From JAZNQL01 sp045531205 (GTDB lineage: Bacteria; Bacillota; Clostridia; UMGS1883; UMGS1540): a stretch of 58,932 bases of DNA. The notes beneath the pieces were generated by a model, which had not been told where the DNA came from, made no database searches, and saw nothing but the letters and a program-made list of their open reading frames with translations. This document shows, piece by piece, positions 43,501 to 52,160 of the stretch (position 1 is its first letter; each line of letters opens with the position of its first letter). The position numbers were made by a program, and so were the translations under genes. The stretch spans positions 1-58,932 of the forward strand of contig JAZSDN010000095.1 in assembly GCA_045531205.1 (NCBI GenBank), read 5' to 3'.

Positions 43501-45663
43501 ATGCAACACGATTTTGAAGCTTTAATCAAAAAAATAAAAGAATACAACCCGAACGCTGATTTTGATATGATTGAGCGCGCATACGAATGTGCGTCAAATA
43601 TGCATAAAAAACAAAAGCGTGAATCAGGTGAACCTTATATAATTCACCCTCTTGAGGTTGCGTATATTGTTGCAGAGCTTGAGCTTGACGCTCAGGCTAT
43701 TGCTGCTGCTTTACTTCACGATGTTATAGAAGATACTGAAACAAGCTACGAAGAAATAAAAAAGGATTTTGGAGAAGATGTAGCTCTTATTGTTGAAGGG
43801 GTTACAAAGCTTGATAAGCTTAATTTTATAACAAAGGAAGACCAACAAATAGAAAGTCTTAGGAAAATGTTCCTTGCTATGGCAAAGGACGTAAGAGTTA
43901 TTTTTATAAAGCTTGCTGACAGACTTCACAATATGCGTACTCTTAACAATATGCCGCCAGAGAAAAGACTTTTAAAGTCAAAGGAAACCATGGATGTTTA
44001 TGCTCCTTTGGCTCACAGACTTGGTATTTCGGCGATAAAATGGGAGCTTGAGGATTTAGCACTGCGTTATCTTGATTCAGTTGCGTATTACGAAATTGTA
44101 GAAAGTATAAACAAAAAACGTAACGAAAGAGAATTATATATTGAGGACATAAAAAAGGAACTGCACAACAAAGTTTCGGAAATGAATATTCATTTTGAAA
44201 TTCAGGGAAGAGCAAAGCATTTTTATTCTATTTTCAGAAAAATGTATGCACAGAACAAAACTCTTGACGAAATTTATGATTTGTTTGCAGTAAGAATAAT
44301 AGTTGATTCGGTTAACGACTGTTATGCTGTTTTGGGTATAGTTCACGAAATGTATAAGCCTATTCCCGGAAGGTTTAAGGATTATATTGCAATGCCGAAG
44401 CCTAATATGTATCAATCGCTTCATACTACGGTTATAGGTCCTGAAGGTACTCCATGTGAAATACAGATACGTACCTTTGATATGCACAAAACCGCTGAAC
44501 ACGGTATTGCTGCGCATTGGAAATACAAAGAAGGAAATGTAAAAAACACTTCAGAAGACTCAAAGCTTGCTTGGATAAGACAGCTTCTTGAAACGCAAAA
44601 AGATATAAGCGATGACGAAGAGTTTATGAGAACTTTGAAAATCGACCTTTTTGCAGATGAAGTTTTTGTATTTACTCCCAAAGGCGATGTTATAAATCTT
44701 CCTGCGGGCTCAACACCTGTAGACTTTGCTTTTGCTATCCATTCGGGTGTAGGAAGCAAGATGATGGGAGCAAAAGTAAACTCTAAAATTGTTCCGCTTG
44801 ATTATACTTTAAAAACCGGTGATATATGTGATATTCTTACTTCTTCGTCTGTGCACGGACCAAGCCACGACTGGCTTAAAATATGCAAAACCACACAGGC
44901 GAGAACTAAAATAAATCAGTGGTTTAAAAAGGAGAGAAGAGAAGAAAATATTGAACGCGGAAAAGAACTTGTAGAAAAAGAAATAAAGCATCTTGGATTT
45001 AATCCGTCTGATTTGCTTAAAAAAGAATATATTGAGCTTTGTTTAAAGCGTTACAGCTTTGCCACTTTAGAAGATATGTATGCTACAATTGGCTATGGAA
45101 CAATAACTGCCGGCAAAATTGCGGCAAGACTTGCAGATTACAGCGGTGAATTACAGAAAAAAGATGATAAGGCTGTTATAGCAGAGCCTGTAAAACGTAA
45201 AAAAAGTAATACCAATATTGAAGTTGACGGACTTGATAATTGTCTTATAAGAATGGCAAGATGCTGCACACCGCTTCCAGGTGACCCGATAATCGGTTTT
45301 ATAACAAAGGGCAGAGGGGTTACTGTACACAGAAGTGATTGCCTGAATGTAAACAAAGAAAATCTTTCTGAAGAAGAGATTGGAAGGCTTATAAAAACAA
45401 GCTGGATAAGCGTTGAAGAAAAAGGCACATATCCTTGTGACATTCATATTGAATCAAACGACAGAACAGGCTTGCTTGCAGATATTGTTACTGCTATTTC
45501 GGAACATAAAATTCCTATCAGCAACTTAAACAGCCATGCAACAAAACGCAAAATGGCAGTTATTTCGCTTACCGTTGAAGTTACGGAGCTTTCACAGCTT
45601 GATAGTTTAATGAAGCGTCTTTGCTCCATTTCAGGCGTATATAATGTGTCGCGTGCACACTAA
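43501..45663 (+). CDS. rel: Bifunctional (p)ppGpp synthetase/hydrolase Rel
   Basis: 720-aa Rel protein controlling the stringent response. The N-terminal HD hydrolase domain keeps HDVIEDT (HDxxED), so hydrolysis should work. The synthetase domain has PGRFKDYIAMPKPNMYQSLHT; its RxKD form is the version found in bifunctional enzymes rather than the ExDD of monofunctional RelA. TGS (DEVFVFTPKGDVINLP), zinc-finger/helical (MARCCTPLPGDPIIGF) and C-terminal ACT domains follow. It sits between recJ and an MBL-fold gene, a common Firmicutes order. Confidence 0.96.
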   Translation: MQHDFEALIKKIKEYNPNADFDMIERAYECASNMHKKQKRESGEPYIIHPLEVAYIVAELELDAQAIAAALLHDVIEDTETSYEEIKKDFGEDVALIVEGVTKLDKLNFITKEDQQIESLRKMFLAMAKDVRVIFIKLADRLHNMRTLNNMPPEKRLLKSKETMDVYAPLAHRLGISAIKWELEDLALRYLDSVAYYEIVESINKKRNERELYIEDIKKELHNKVSEMNIHFEIQGRAKHFYSIFRKMYAQNKTLDEIYDLFAVRIIVDSVNDCYAVLGIVHEMYKPIPGRFKDYIAMPKPNMYQSLHTTVIGPEGTPCEIQIRTFDMHKTAEHGIAAHWKYKEGNVKNTSEDSKLAWIRQLLETQKDISDDEEFMRTLKIDLFADEVFVFTPKGDVINLPAGSTPVDFAFAIHSGVGSKMMGAKVNSKIVPLDYTLKTGDICDILTSSSVHGPSHDWLKICKTTQARTKINQWFKKERREENIERGKELVEKEIKHLGFNPSDLLKKEYIELCLKRYSFATLEDMYATIGYGTITAGKIAARLADYSGELQKKDDKAVIAEPVKRKKSNTNIEVDGLDNCLIRMARCCTPLPGDPIIGFITKGRGVTVHRSDCLNVNKENLSEEEIGRLIKTSWISVEEKGTYPCDIHIESNDRTGLLADIVTAISEHKIPISNLNSHATKRKMAVISLTVEVTELSQLDSLMKRLCSISGVYNVSRAH

Positions 45664-45674
45664 AAGGAGTTTAT

Positions 45675-46289
45675 ATGCAGATAAAACAAATTGTAAGTCC
45701 TATGTTTTCTACAAATTGCTATATTGTAAGCAATGATAACGAAACAGTTCTTATTGATTGCGGAGAATCAGCAGAAATTGTATTGCAGGAAATAGAAAAA
45801 TGCAGTCCTTTAACAAAAATAATATTCACACATGGGCATTTTGATCATATTATGTCAGCAAACGAAATTAAAGCAAAAACCGGTGCAAAAGTTTACGTAA
45901 GCGAAGAAGATAAGGATTGTCTTTCCAGTACAGAAAAGAGTCTTGCAAAAAGATTTGGAATAACACATGACGAAATAGTTTACGATGCTATTTTACAAGA
46001 CACTATTACTATTTGCGGAAACGAATTTTCTGTAATAAAAACTCCTGGACATTCAAAGGGAAGTGTTTGCCTTCTGTTTGAGGATATTTTGTTTTCGGGT
46101 GATACTCTTTTTTATCAGAGTATAGGAAGATATGAAGAGGAAGATCACGAAATAATAAAAAATTCCTTAAAGCTTTTGATGACTTTGCCTGATAATACAA
46201 AGGTTTATCCCGGTCACGGAAATGCAACAACCATAGGATTTGAAAGAATATATAATCCTTTTTTGAATTTTGAAACAAATTGGGGATAA
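45675..46289 (+). CDS. MBL-fold metallo-hydrolase (glyoxalase II-like)
   Basis: 204-aa single-domain metallo-beta-lactamase-fold protein with the metal motif THGHFDHIMSA (HxHxDH), a second histidine in KTPGHSKGSV, an aspartate in LFSGDTLFYQSIGR and the last histidine in YPGHGNATTIGFE. The layout matches YqgX/glyoxalase II-like hydrolases often found next to rel. The true substrate is unknown. AAAAGGAGTTTAT precedes the start, and the kinase-like gene begins 1 bp after its stop. Confidence 0.85.
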   Translation: MQIKQIVSPMFSTNCYIVSNDNETVLIDCGESAEIVLQEIEKCSPLTKIIFTHGHFDHIMSANEIKAKTGAKVYVSEEDKDCLSSTEKSLAKRFGITHDEIVYDAILQDTITICGNEFSVIKTPGHSKGSVCLLFEDILFSGDTLFYQSIGRYEEEDHEIIKNSLKLLMTLPDNTKVYPGHGNATTIGFERIYNPFLNFETNWG

Positions 46290-46290
46290 T

Positions 46291-47205
46291 ATGAATTTTT
46301 TTGATATTGAAAGATTAAACTCTTTTACCAGAAAGCAAATAAATGATTGTATAATGCTTACCGAAAAAGAAAAAGCAGACAAAATAAAATCTTTTGCAGA
46401 AACAATTATTAAAAATAAAAATAGGGTAATTTTTGTTACGGGACCTTCTGCTTCAAACAAAACAAGCGTTGCAAAAAGATTGATTTTTGAGCTTCAAAAA
46501 CAGGGGAGAAGAGCAGTTCTTTTATCGCTTGACGATTATTTTTGGGGGACAACGGGCGGAAGAAAAATAAAAAAAGGTGTTTTTAATTTTGAAAACCTTG
46601 ATGCTCTTGACTATGAGCTTGTAGAAAAGCATATAAAAGAGTTGATTTTGGGGAAAGAAGTAACTGTGCCAAGATTTGATTTTTACACAGTAGCAAGAAG
46701 TCCCGAAGGAGTAAAGGTACAGCTTTCTTTTGATGATATTCTGGTGGTTGAAGGGATACATGCTTTTAATCCTGCAATTTTGGGAAATACAAAAGAAGGC
46801 ATTGCGTTTAAAATATATTCATCGGTGGAGCATTCGATAAAATTAAAAGAAACAGAGATTATATCCTGTGATGATATACGCCTTATGAGAAGAATGGTAA
46901 GGGACAGTAAATTCAGAAACGCAGAGGCGGATATAACATTTGCTATGTGGCCATCTGTTCAGGAAGGAATGCAAAATAATATTTTGCCTTTTAAAAAGGA
47001 TGCAGATGTAGTTTTTGATTCTTTTGCTCCTTATGAATGTATGATTTATAAAAGAGGAATTTTAAATCTTTTAGAAAAATGCGAAGAGAAAAAGCTTTAT
47101 CAAAATGAAATTGAAGCTTTAAGAAAAAAACTTGAACCGGTAATGGAAATTGATAGTTTGGTAATTCCTGAAAATTCAATGTTACGAGAGTTTATTGGGG
47201 GATAA
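46291..47205 (+). CDS. Uridine kinase-like nucleoside kinase (stand-alone kinase domain)
   Basis: 304-aa P-loop protein of the uridine/phosphoribulokinase group. The Walker A loop reads TGPSASNKTSVAKRL, with Asn where relatives have Gly (GPSSSGKT). LLSLDDYFWG carries the catalytic aspartates, FNFENLDALD the substrate segment and LVVEGIHAFNP the Walker B-like strand. Many clostridial homologues carry an extra N-terminal TGS domain of about 200 residues, which is absent here. The frame extends to 46270, but the ATG at 46291 after TTGGGGATAAT avoids overlapping the MBL gene. The nucleoside substrate is unknown. Confidence 0.8.
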   Translation: MNFFDIERLNSFTRKQINDCIMLTEKEKADKIKSFAETIIKNKNRVIFVTGPSASNKTSVAKRLIFELQKQGRRAVLLSLDDYFWGTTGGRKIKKGVFNFENLDALDYELVEKHIKELILGKEVTVPRFDFYTVARSPEGVKVQLSFDDILVVEGIHAFNPAILGNTKEGIAFKIYSSVEHSIKLKETEIISCDDIRLMRRMVRDSKFRNAEADITFAMWPSVQEGMQNNILPFKKDADVVFDSFAPYECMIYKRGILNLLEKCEEKKLYQNEIEALRKKLEPVMEIDSLVIPENSMLREFIGG

Positions 47206-47206
47206 A

Positions 47207-48556
47207 ATGAAAGTAAAAAATGTGTTTGTTTGCCAGGAATGCGGATATGAATCAGGAAAATGGCTTGGTAAATGTCCCGATTGCGGAAACTGGAACTCTT
47301 TTGTTGAAGAATCGATAAGAGAAGACAAGAAAAAGAGTACATTTAAGTCGCAAGCTGCGTTGCCTGTGCACATAGACAGTATAACTGCAAAAGATGAAGA
47401 AAGAATAAAGACCGGTATAAGTGAGCTTGACACTGTTTTAGGCGGTGGTGTTGTACCGGGGTCGATGGTTTTGGTGGCAGGTGAGCCCGGAATAGGTAAA
47501 TCTACACTTCTTTTGCAAATCTGTGACAGTTTATCTACCGAAAAAAAGGTTATGTATGTTTCGGGTGAAGAATCGGAAAAGCAGATAAAGCTACGTGCAG
47601 ACAGACTAGGGGTATCAGGAAAAGAGCTTTACATACTTGGCGAAACAAATATTGACAATGCTATAGATGTTATTTTAAAAGAAGGATGTTCAACTGTAAT
47701 AGTAGATTCTGTACAGACTATGTATACTGAAGATGTACAAAGTGCTGCAGGAAGCGTAAGTCAGGTACGAGATGTTACAATGCGTCTTATGCGTGTTGCA
47801 AAAGAAAATTCAATAGCTGTTTTTATAGTAGGACACGTTACAAAAGAAGGCTCAATTGCGGGTCCGAGAGTTTTGGAACACATGGTAGACACGGTTTTAT
47901 CGTTTGAAGGCGAACGCCAGCAGCTTTACAGAATATTGAGGGCTGTAAAAAACAGATTTGGTTCTACAAACGAGATTGCCGTTTTTGAGATGAATGACAA
48001 AGGACTTTGCGAGGTTTTAAACCCTTCAATGATGCTTATTGCGGAAAGGTCTGAAAATACATCAGGTTCGTCAGTTTCCTGTCTTATGGAAGGTACAAGA
48101 CCAATTATGGCAGAAGTACAGGCGTTAGTTTCTACAACTACATTTGGAATACCAAGAAGAATGGCATCGGGGTTTGATATTGGAAGAATGAATCTTTTGA
48201 TTGCCGTTTTGGAAAAACGTGCAGGACTTAATTTGCAAAATCAGGATATTTACATAAATGTTGTAGGAGGCATAAGGATTGACGAAACTGCGGCTGATTT
48301 ATCTGTTGCAATGGCAATAGTATCAAGCTTTAAAAATCTGCCAATATCGCTTGATACGGCTTTTTTGGGAGAAATAGGATTAACAGGGGAACTGCGTTCA
48401 ATACAGAATGCAGAAAAGCGGGTTTCGGAATGTGCGAAAATGGGTTTTAAAACATTGGTACTTCCTTACGAAAACGCAAAAAATCTTGATAACAATTACG
48501 GTGTTAAAATAATTGCGGCAAAAAATATTGCCGAAGCTATGAAATATTTAAAATAA
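47207..48556 (+). CDS. radA: DNA repair protein RadA
   Basis: 449-aa RecA-like branch-migration ATPase. It has the N-terminal zinc finger (CQECG...CPDCG, about residues 8-25), Walker A GEPGIGKSTLL, the RadA-specific KNRFGSTNEIAVFEM motif and a C-terminal Lon-protease-like domain (GGIRIDETAADLSVAMAIVSS). The start is the ATG at 47207 following GGGGGAT, not the upstream TTG. Last gene of the recJ run. Confidence 0.95.
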   Translation: MKVKNVFVCQECGYESGKWLGKCPDCGNWNSFVEESIREDKKKSTFKSQAALPVHIDSITAKDEERIKTGISELDTVLGGGVVPGSMVLVAGEPGIGKSTLLLQICDSLSTEKKVMYVSGEESEKQIKLRADRLGVSGKELYILGETNIDNAIDVILKEGCSTVIVDSVQTMYTEDVQSAAGSVSQVRDVTMRLMRVAKENSIAVFIVGHVTKEGSIAGPRVLEHMVDTVLSFEGERQQLYRILRAVKNRFGSTNEIAVFEMNDKGLCEVLNPSMMLIAERSENTSGSSVSCLMEGTRPIMAEVQALVSTTTFGIPRRMASGFDIGRMNLLIAVLEKRAGLNLQNQDIYINVVGGIRIDETAADLSVAMAIVSSFKNLPISLDTAFLGEIGLTGELRSIQNAEKRVSECAKMGFKTLVLPYENAKNLDNNYGVKIIAAKNIAEAMKYLK

Positions 48557-48568
48557 ATAAAAAAATTG

Positions 48569-48597
48569 TTGCATTATTATGCATTTTGTTGTAAAAT
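48569..48597 (+). promoter_or_regulatory. Predicted promoter of the aminotransferase-proC genes
   Basis: TTGCAT (48569-48574), 17 bp, TAAAAT (48592-48597), with AAGGAGAAC and the start codon about 30 bp downstream. Confidence 0.5.
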
Positions 48598-48630
48598 AAA
48601 GGATATTCTTTTATTCTAAGGAGAACAACC

Positions 48631-49821
48631 ATGGAACTTTCAAGAAAATTTTCGGCGATAACAGCATCGCCTACATTGGCAATTACTTCAAAATTCAAAG
48701 AAATGAAAAAACGCGGAATTGATGTTGTAGGTTTTGGCGCAGGCGAACCTGATTTTGACACACCGCAGCACATAAAAGACGCAGCTATAAAGGCTATAGA
48801 GGAAGGGCAGACAAAGTATACACCCGCATCGGGCACACCCGAACTTAAAGCGGCAATTTGCAGAAAGTTTGAAAGAGAAAACAATCTTTCATACAAACCT
48901 GAAAATATAGTTGTAAGCAACGGTGCAAAACATTCTTTGGTAAATGCACTTTGTGCAATATTAAACCCCGGGGACGAGGTTATTCTGCCTGCACCTTACT
49001 GGGTAAGCTATCCTGAAATGATAGCTATTGCTGACGGAAAAACTGTTGTTTTGGAAACCAAAGAAGAAAACGACTTTAAATTCACAGCAGAGGAGCTTAA
49101 GGCGACAATAACTGACAAAACAAAGGCTCTTATATTAAACAGTCCTTCAAACCCCACTGGAATGATTTATAGCCGTGAAGAATTAAAGGCAATAGCTGAT
49201 GTTGTTGTTGAAAACGATTTATTTGTTATTTCTGACGAAATATATGAGCATTTGATTTATGAAGGCGAAAGAGTTTCGATTGCTTCTTTTGGGGAAGAAA
49301 TCAAAAACAGAACAATTGTTGTAAACGGACTTTCAAAAACCTTTGCTATGACAGGCTGGAGAATAGGATATACAGCGGCAAATGCTGAAATTACAAAAGT
49401 AATGGCTAATCTCCAGAGCCATGCGGCATCAAATCCAAACTCTATAGCACAGGCAGCTTCAATAGCAGCCTTGGACGGTGGTCTTGAGTTTGTTGAAGCA
49501 ATGAAAAAAGAATATGTAAAACGCCGTAATTATATGGTTGACAGAATAAATTCAATGGACGGAATTTCGGCACTTATGCCAAACGGTGCTTTTTATGTAA
49601 TGATGAATATTAAAAAGCTTTTAGGCAAAACAATATGCGGTGTTACTATAAATTCAGCAGATGATTTTGCAAATGCATTACTTACAAAAGCTAATGTTGC
49701 ACTGGTTCCCGGCGAAGGTTTTTGTGCAGACGGATATCTTCGTTGGTCGTATGCTACATCAATGGAAAACATAGAAAAAGGACTTAACAGACTTGAAGCC
49801 TTTTTGAAAGGAAACTGTTAA
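48631..49821 (+). CDS. Class I aminotransferase (aspartate aminotransferase-like)
   Basis: 396-aa fold-type I PLP enzyme. The PLP lysine is in GLSKTFAMTGWRIGY, the aspartate pairing with the pyridine nitrogen in VISDEIYEHLIYEG, and the Asn/Pro motif in LNSPSNPTGMIYSREEL. LSRKFSAITASPTLAI and VGFGAGEPDFDTP mark subgroup I-alpha/AspB-type enzymes. Aspartate or a broad set of amino acids is the likely donor. ProC begins 1 bp after its stop, suggesting a shared amino acid role. Confidence 0.9.
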   Translation: MELSRKFSAITASPTLAITSKFKEMKKRGIDVVGFGAGEPDFDTPQHIKDAAIKAIEEGQTKYTPASGTPELKAAICRKFERENNLSYKPENIVVSNGAKHSLVNALCAILNPGDEVILPAPYWVSYPEMIAIADGKTVVLETKEENDFKFTAEELKATITDKTKALILNSPSNPTGMIYSREELKAIADVVVENDLFVISDEIYEHLIYEGERVSIASFGEEIKNRTIVVNGLSKTFAMTGWRIGYTAANAEITKVMANLQSHAASNPNSIAQAASIAALDGGLEFVEAMKKEYVKRRNYMVDRINSMDGISALMPNGAFYVMMNIKKLLGKTICGVTINSADDFANALLTKANVALVPGEGFCADGYLRWSYATSMENIEKGLNRLEAFLKGNC

Positions 49822-49822
49822 T

Positions 49823-50602
49823 ATGAAAATAGGTATTATAGGTGCCGGGAATATGGCCGGTGCTATAGCGGGAAGACTTTGCAAAGTAATCCCTGCTACC
49901 GATATTTTTATGAGCGACAAGGACAAAACAAAGCTTGAAGAGTTTGAAAAAATGGGTATAAACACAGGCTCAAACATTGAAGCTGCAAGCTTTGGTGATG
50001 TTTTGATTTTGGCAGTAAAGCCCAATGTTTATTCTGCGGTTTTACAAGAAATTGCAGGGAAAACCTCAAAAACGGTTATTTCTATTGCAGCAGGAATAAG
50101 TATTGATTTTGTACAAAGCTACTTAAAAGGTATAAATGTTATAAGAGTAATGCCAAATACTCCTGCTTTGGTTGGATGTGCAATGACTGCGATATGTGCA
50201 AACGATGATGTTTGTGAAGAAGAGCTTAAAAAGGCAGAAGAAATTTTTGCTATTTTGGGAAAAACTGTTATTGTTAAGGAATCGCTTATGGACGCGGTAG
50301 TTTCTGTAAGCGGAAGCAGTCCGGCTTATGTATTTATGATGATTGAAGCTATGGCAGATGCTGCAGTTTCTCAAGGTCTTACAAGAGATGATGCTATAAT
50401 GATGGCGGCACAAGCTTGTATGGGTGCTGCGAAGATGGTGCTTGAAACAAAAATACATCCTGCAAAGCTTAAAGATATGGTATGTTCGCCCGGCGGAACT
50501 ACTATAGATGCAGTTAAAAAGCTTGAAGAAACAGGATTCAGAAGCAGCGTAATAGAAGCAATGCAAGCTTGTTTTGAAAAAAGTAAAAAAATGAGCAAAT
50601 AG
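49823..50602 (+). CDS. proC: Pyrroline-5-carboxylate reductase
   Basis: 259-aa NAD(P)H-dependent enzyme for the last step of proline synthesis. The Rossmann loop is IGIIGAGNMAGAIAG at the very N-terminus. RVMPNTPALVG and the signature-like SGSSPAYVFMMIEAMADAAV and CSPGGTTIDAVKKLEETGFR complete the family motifs. It is coupled to the preceding aminotransferase. A long opposite-strand open frame across it is judged spurious. Confidence 0.95.
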   Translation: MKIGIIGAGNMAGAIAGRLCKVIPATDIFMSDKDKTKLEEFEKMGINTGSNIEAASFGDVLILAVKPNVYSAVLQEIAGKTSKTVISIAAGISIDFVQSYLKGINVIRVMPNTPALVGCAMTAICANDDVCEEELKKAEEIFAILGKTVIVKESLMDAVVSVSGSSPAYVFMMIEAMADAAVSQGLTRDDAIMMAAQACMGAAKMVLETKIHPAKLKDMVCSPGGTTIDAVKKLEETGFRSSVIEAMQACFEKSKKMSK

Positions 50603-50666
50603 CATATTCTGGCTTTTGTGGACATACATATAAATGTATAAAAACAAAAGCGGAAGGATATTTGCT

Positions 50667-51236
50667 ATGAACAAAATAAATAACAGTAAAAAAGTTTCGT
50701 TTTTCCTTGTATGTGCAGCACTCTTTATGGGAATAATTTTTGGTAGTACTGCGGCAGGAAAGCTTTCAGCAGAAGAAGTGTCAGAAATTTCTTCTGCTTT
50801 AACTTTATCAGGAGAAAAATCTGCACACATCTTTTTTAAACAATCACTTTTTAACAATTTAATTTTATCATTTTGTATATGGTTTTCGGGACTTACGATA
50901 GCAGGGATTTTTTTGTCGGTTATAATTGTTATGTTAAAGGGGTATTCTGTTGGACTTACAGTGGGTTCTTTTTTGAAAATTGCAGGAGGAAGAGGTTTTT
51001 TGGCAGCTCTTGGCGGAGTGTTACCGCACAACATAATAGCTCTTTCGGCAACTGTTTTTCTGGCTATGTTAAGTATAACATTTTCAAAGGAAATCACAAA
51101 AGGAAACATTAAAAAAACTTTTTTGGTTTATACTCTGGCGTCTTTTATTCTTACTGCCTTTATGTGTGTGGGAAGCATTGTTGAAGGATATATATCTTTT
51201 CCTTTACTTAAAATTATTGTTGGAGAAGGGTTATGA
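50667..51236 (+). CDS. spoIIM: Stage II sporulation protein M-like membrane protein
   Basis: 189-aa polytopic membrane protein resembling SpoIIM, a member of the DMP complex (SpoIID-SpoIIM-SpoIIP) needed for septal peptidoglycan hydrolysis and engulfment during sporulation. About five hydrophobic segments are visible, with the conserved FKQSLFNNLILSFCIWF...LKGYSVGLTVGSFL and GVLPHNIIALSATVFLA regions. The frame opens at 50634, but GAAGGATA at 50652-50660 points to the ATG at 50667. It overlaps the next, xerD-like gene (ATGA), matching the spoIIM-xerD-dacF neighbourhood known from Bacillus in reduced form. Confidence 0.85.
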   Translation: MNKINNSKKVSFFLVCAALFMGIIFGSTAAGKLSAEEVSEISSALTLSGEKSAHIFFKQSLFNNLILSFCIWFSGLTIAGIFLSVIIVMLKGYSVGLTVGSFLKIAGGRGFLAALGGVLPHNIIALSATVFLAMLSITFSKEITKGNIKKTFLVYTLASFILTAFMCVGSIVEGYISFPLLKIIVGEGL

Positions 51237-52090
51237 GAAAAACACTTGAAAATTTTATAAAGCATTTAGAAGAAAATAAAAAACTTTCTGAAAACACTGT
51301 TAAAGCTTATGCAAGCGATATAGACCGTTTTTGGATTTTTTTCGGCAACCCTGTAAGAGCAAAGAAAAAAGACGTGGAAGGTTATATTGCGAATATGAGA
51401 AGCGAGGGTGCGGGAGATTCTACTGTTGCAAGAAATCTATCTTCCCTTCGGGCTTTTTATTCCTTTTTGACTGAAAATAAAAAAATTAAAAATAATCCTG
51501 TGGAAAGTATTGAAAAACCAAAGGTTGAAAGAAGATTCCCTGAAATTCTGACAGTTGAAGAAGTGGACAAGCTTTTATCTGTACCAAACGAAACAACTAA
51601 CAAGGGCTTGCGTGACAAAGCAATGCTTGAGCTTTTATATGCAAGCGGAATAAAAATTTCGGAACTGATAAACATAAACTTGTATGATTTGAATTTGAGA
51701 ACAGCAACACTTTTATGCCGTACACGAAAAATTCCCATAGGAAGAAAAGCTGTTTCGGTTTTAAATACATATTTAAAAAAAGTAAGACCGAAAATGCTTG
51801 CAAAAAAGAATGAGCCTGCACTTTTTATAAATTGCGACGGAGAAAGAATCTCCCGTCAGGGATTTTGGAAAATAATTAAAAAATATAACGAAGAAGCAGG
51901 TATAGAAAAAGACATAACTCCGCACATGTTAAGACATTCTTTTGCTGTACATCTTTTGGAAAACGGTGCTGACTTATCTTCAATACAGACTTTGATGGGA
52001 CTTTCGGACCCTGCATCTGCTTTAATTTATACAAAGATGAGAGAAAACAAAATTGCAGATGTATACAGAAAAGCTCATCCAAGAGCTTAA
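51233..52090 (+). CDS. XerD-like tyrosine recombinase with altered catalytic residues
   Basis: 285-aa protein with the normal N-terminal SAM-like DNA-binding domain (about 1-85) and C-terminal catalytic domain. Only part of the RKHRHY set is kept. The first arginine (GLRVSEL in E. coli XerD) is Lys here (ASGIKISELI). The beta-hairpin lysine loop (GKGNK) is missing, the strand running LLCRTRKIPIG. HMLRHSFAVHLL keeps His and Arg. The second His of the LGHSD motif is Leu (LMGLSDPAS). The nucleophilic Tyr is kept in ALIYTKM. The gene is in the usual place of xerD between spoIIM and dacF. Whether it still resolves chromosome dimers is doubtful; another Xer may exist elsewhere. Confidence 0.82.
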   Translation: MRKTLENFIKHLEENKKLSENTVKAYASDIDRFWIFFGNPVRAKKKDVEGYIANMRSEGAGDSTVARNLSSLRAFYSFLTENKKIKNNPVESIEKPKVERRFPEILTVEEVDKLLSVPNETTNKGLRDKAMLELLYASGIKISELININLYDLNLRTATLLCRTRKIPIGRKAVSVLNTYLKKVRPKMLAKKNEPALFINCDGERISRQGFWKIIKKYNEEAGIEKDITPHMLRHSFAVHLLENGADLSSIQTLMGLSDPASALIYTKMRENKIADVYRKAHPRA

Positions 52091-52160
52091 AAAATTACAA
52101 ATAAAATACAAGTGTATATTAATACTTTAATGGTTAACATAAGGTTAAAGGAGAATGTGT

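Noticed and set aside
50123..51109. A 328-codon open frame on the minus strand across proC and spoIIM
   Set aside because: It overlaps two genes with clear family motifs on the plus strand, has low-complexity composition (Phe/Tyr/Cys/His-rich, as in antisense shadows) and no ribosome binding site.
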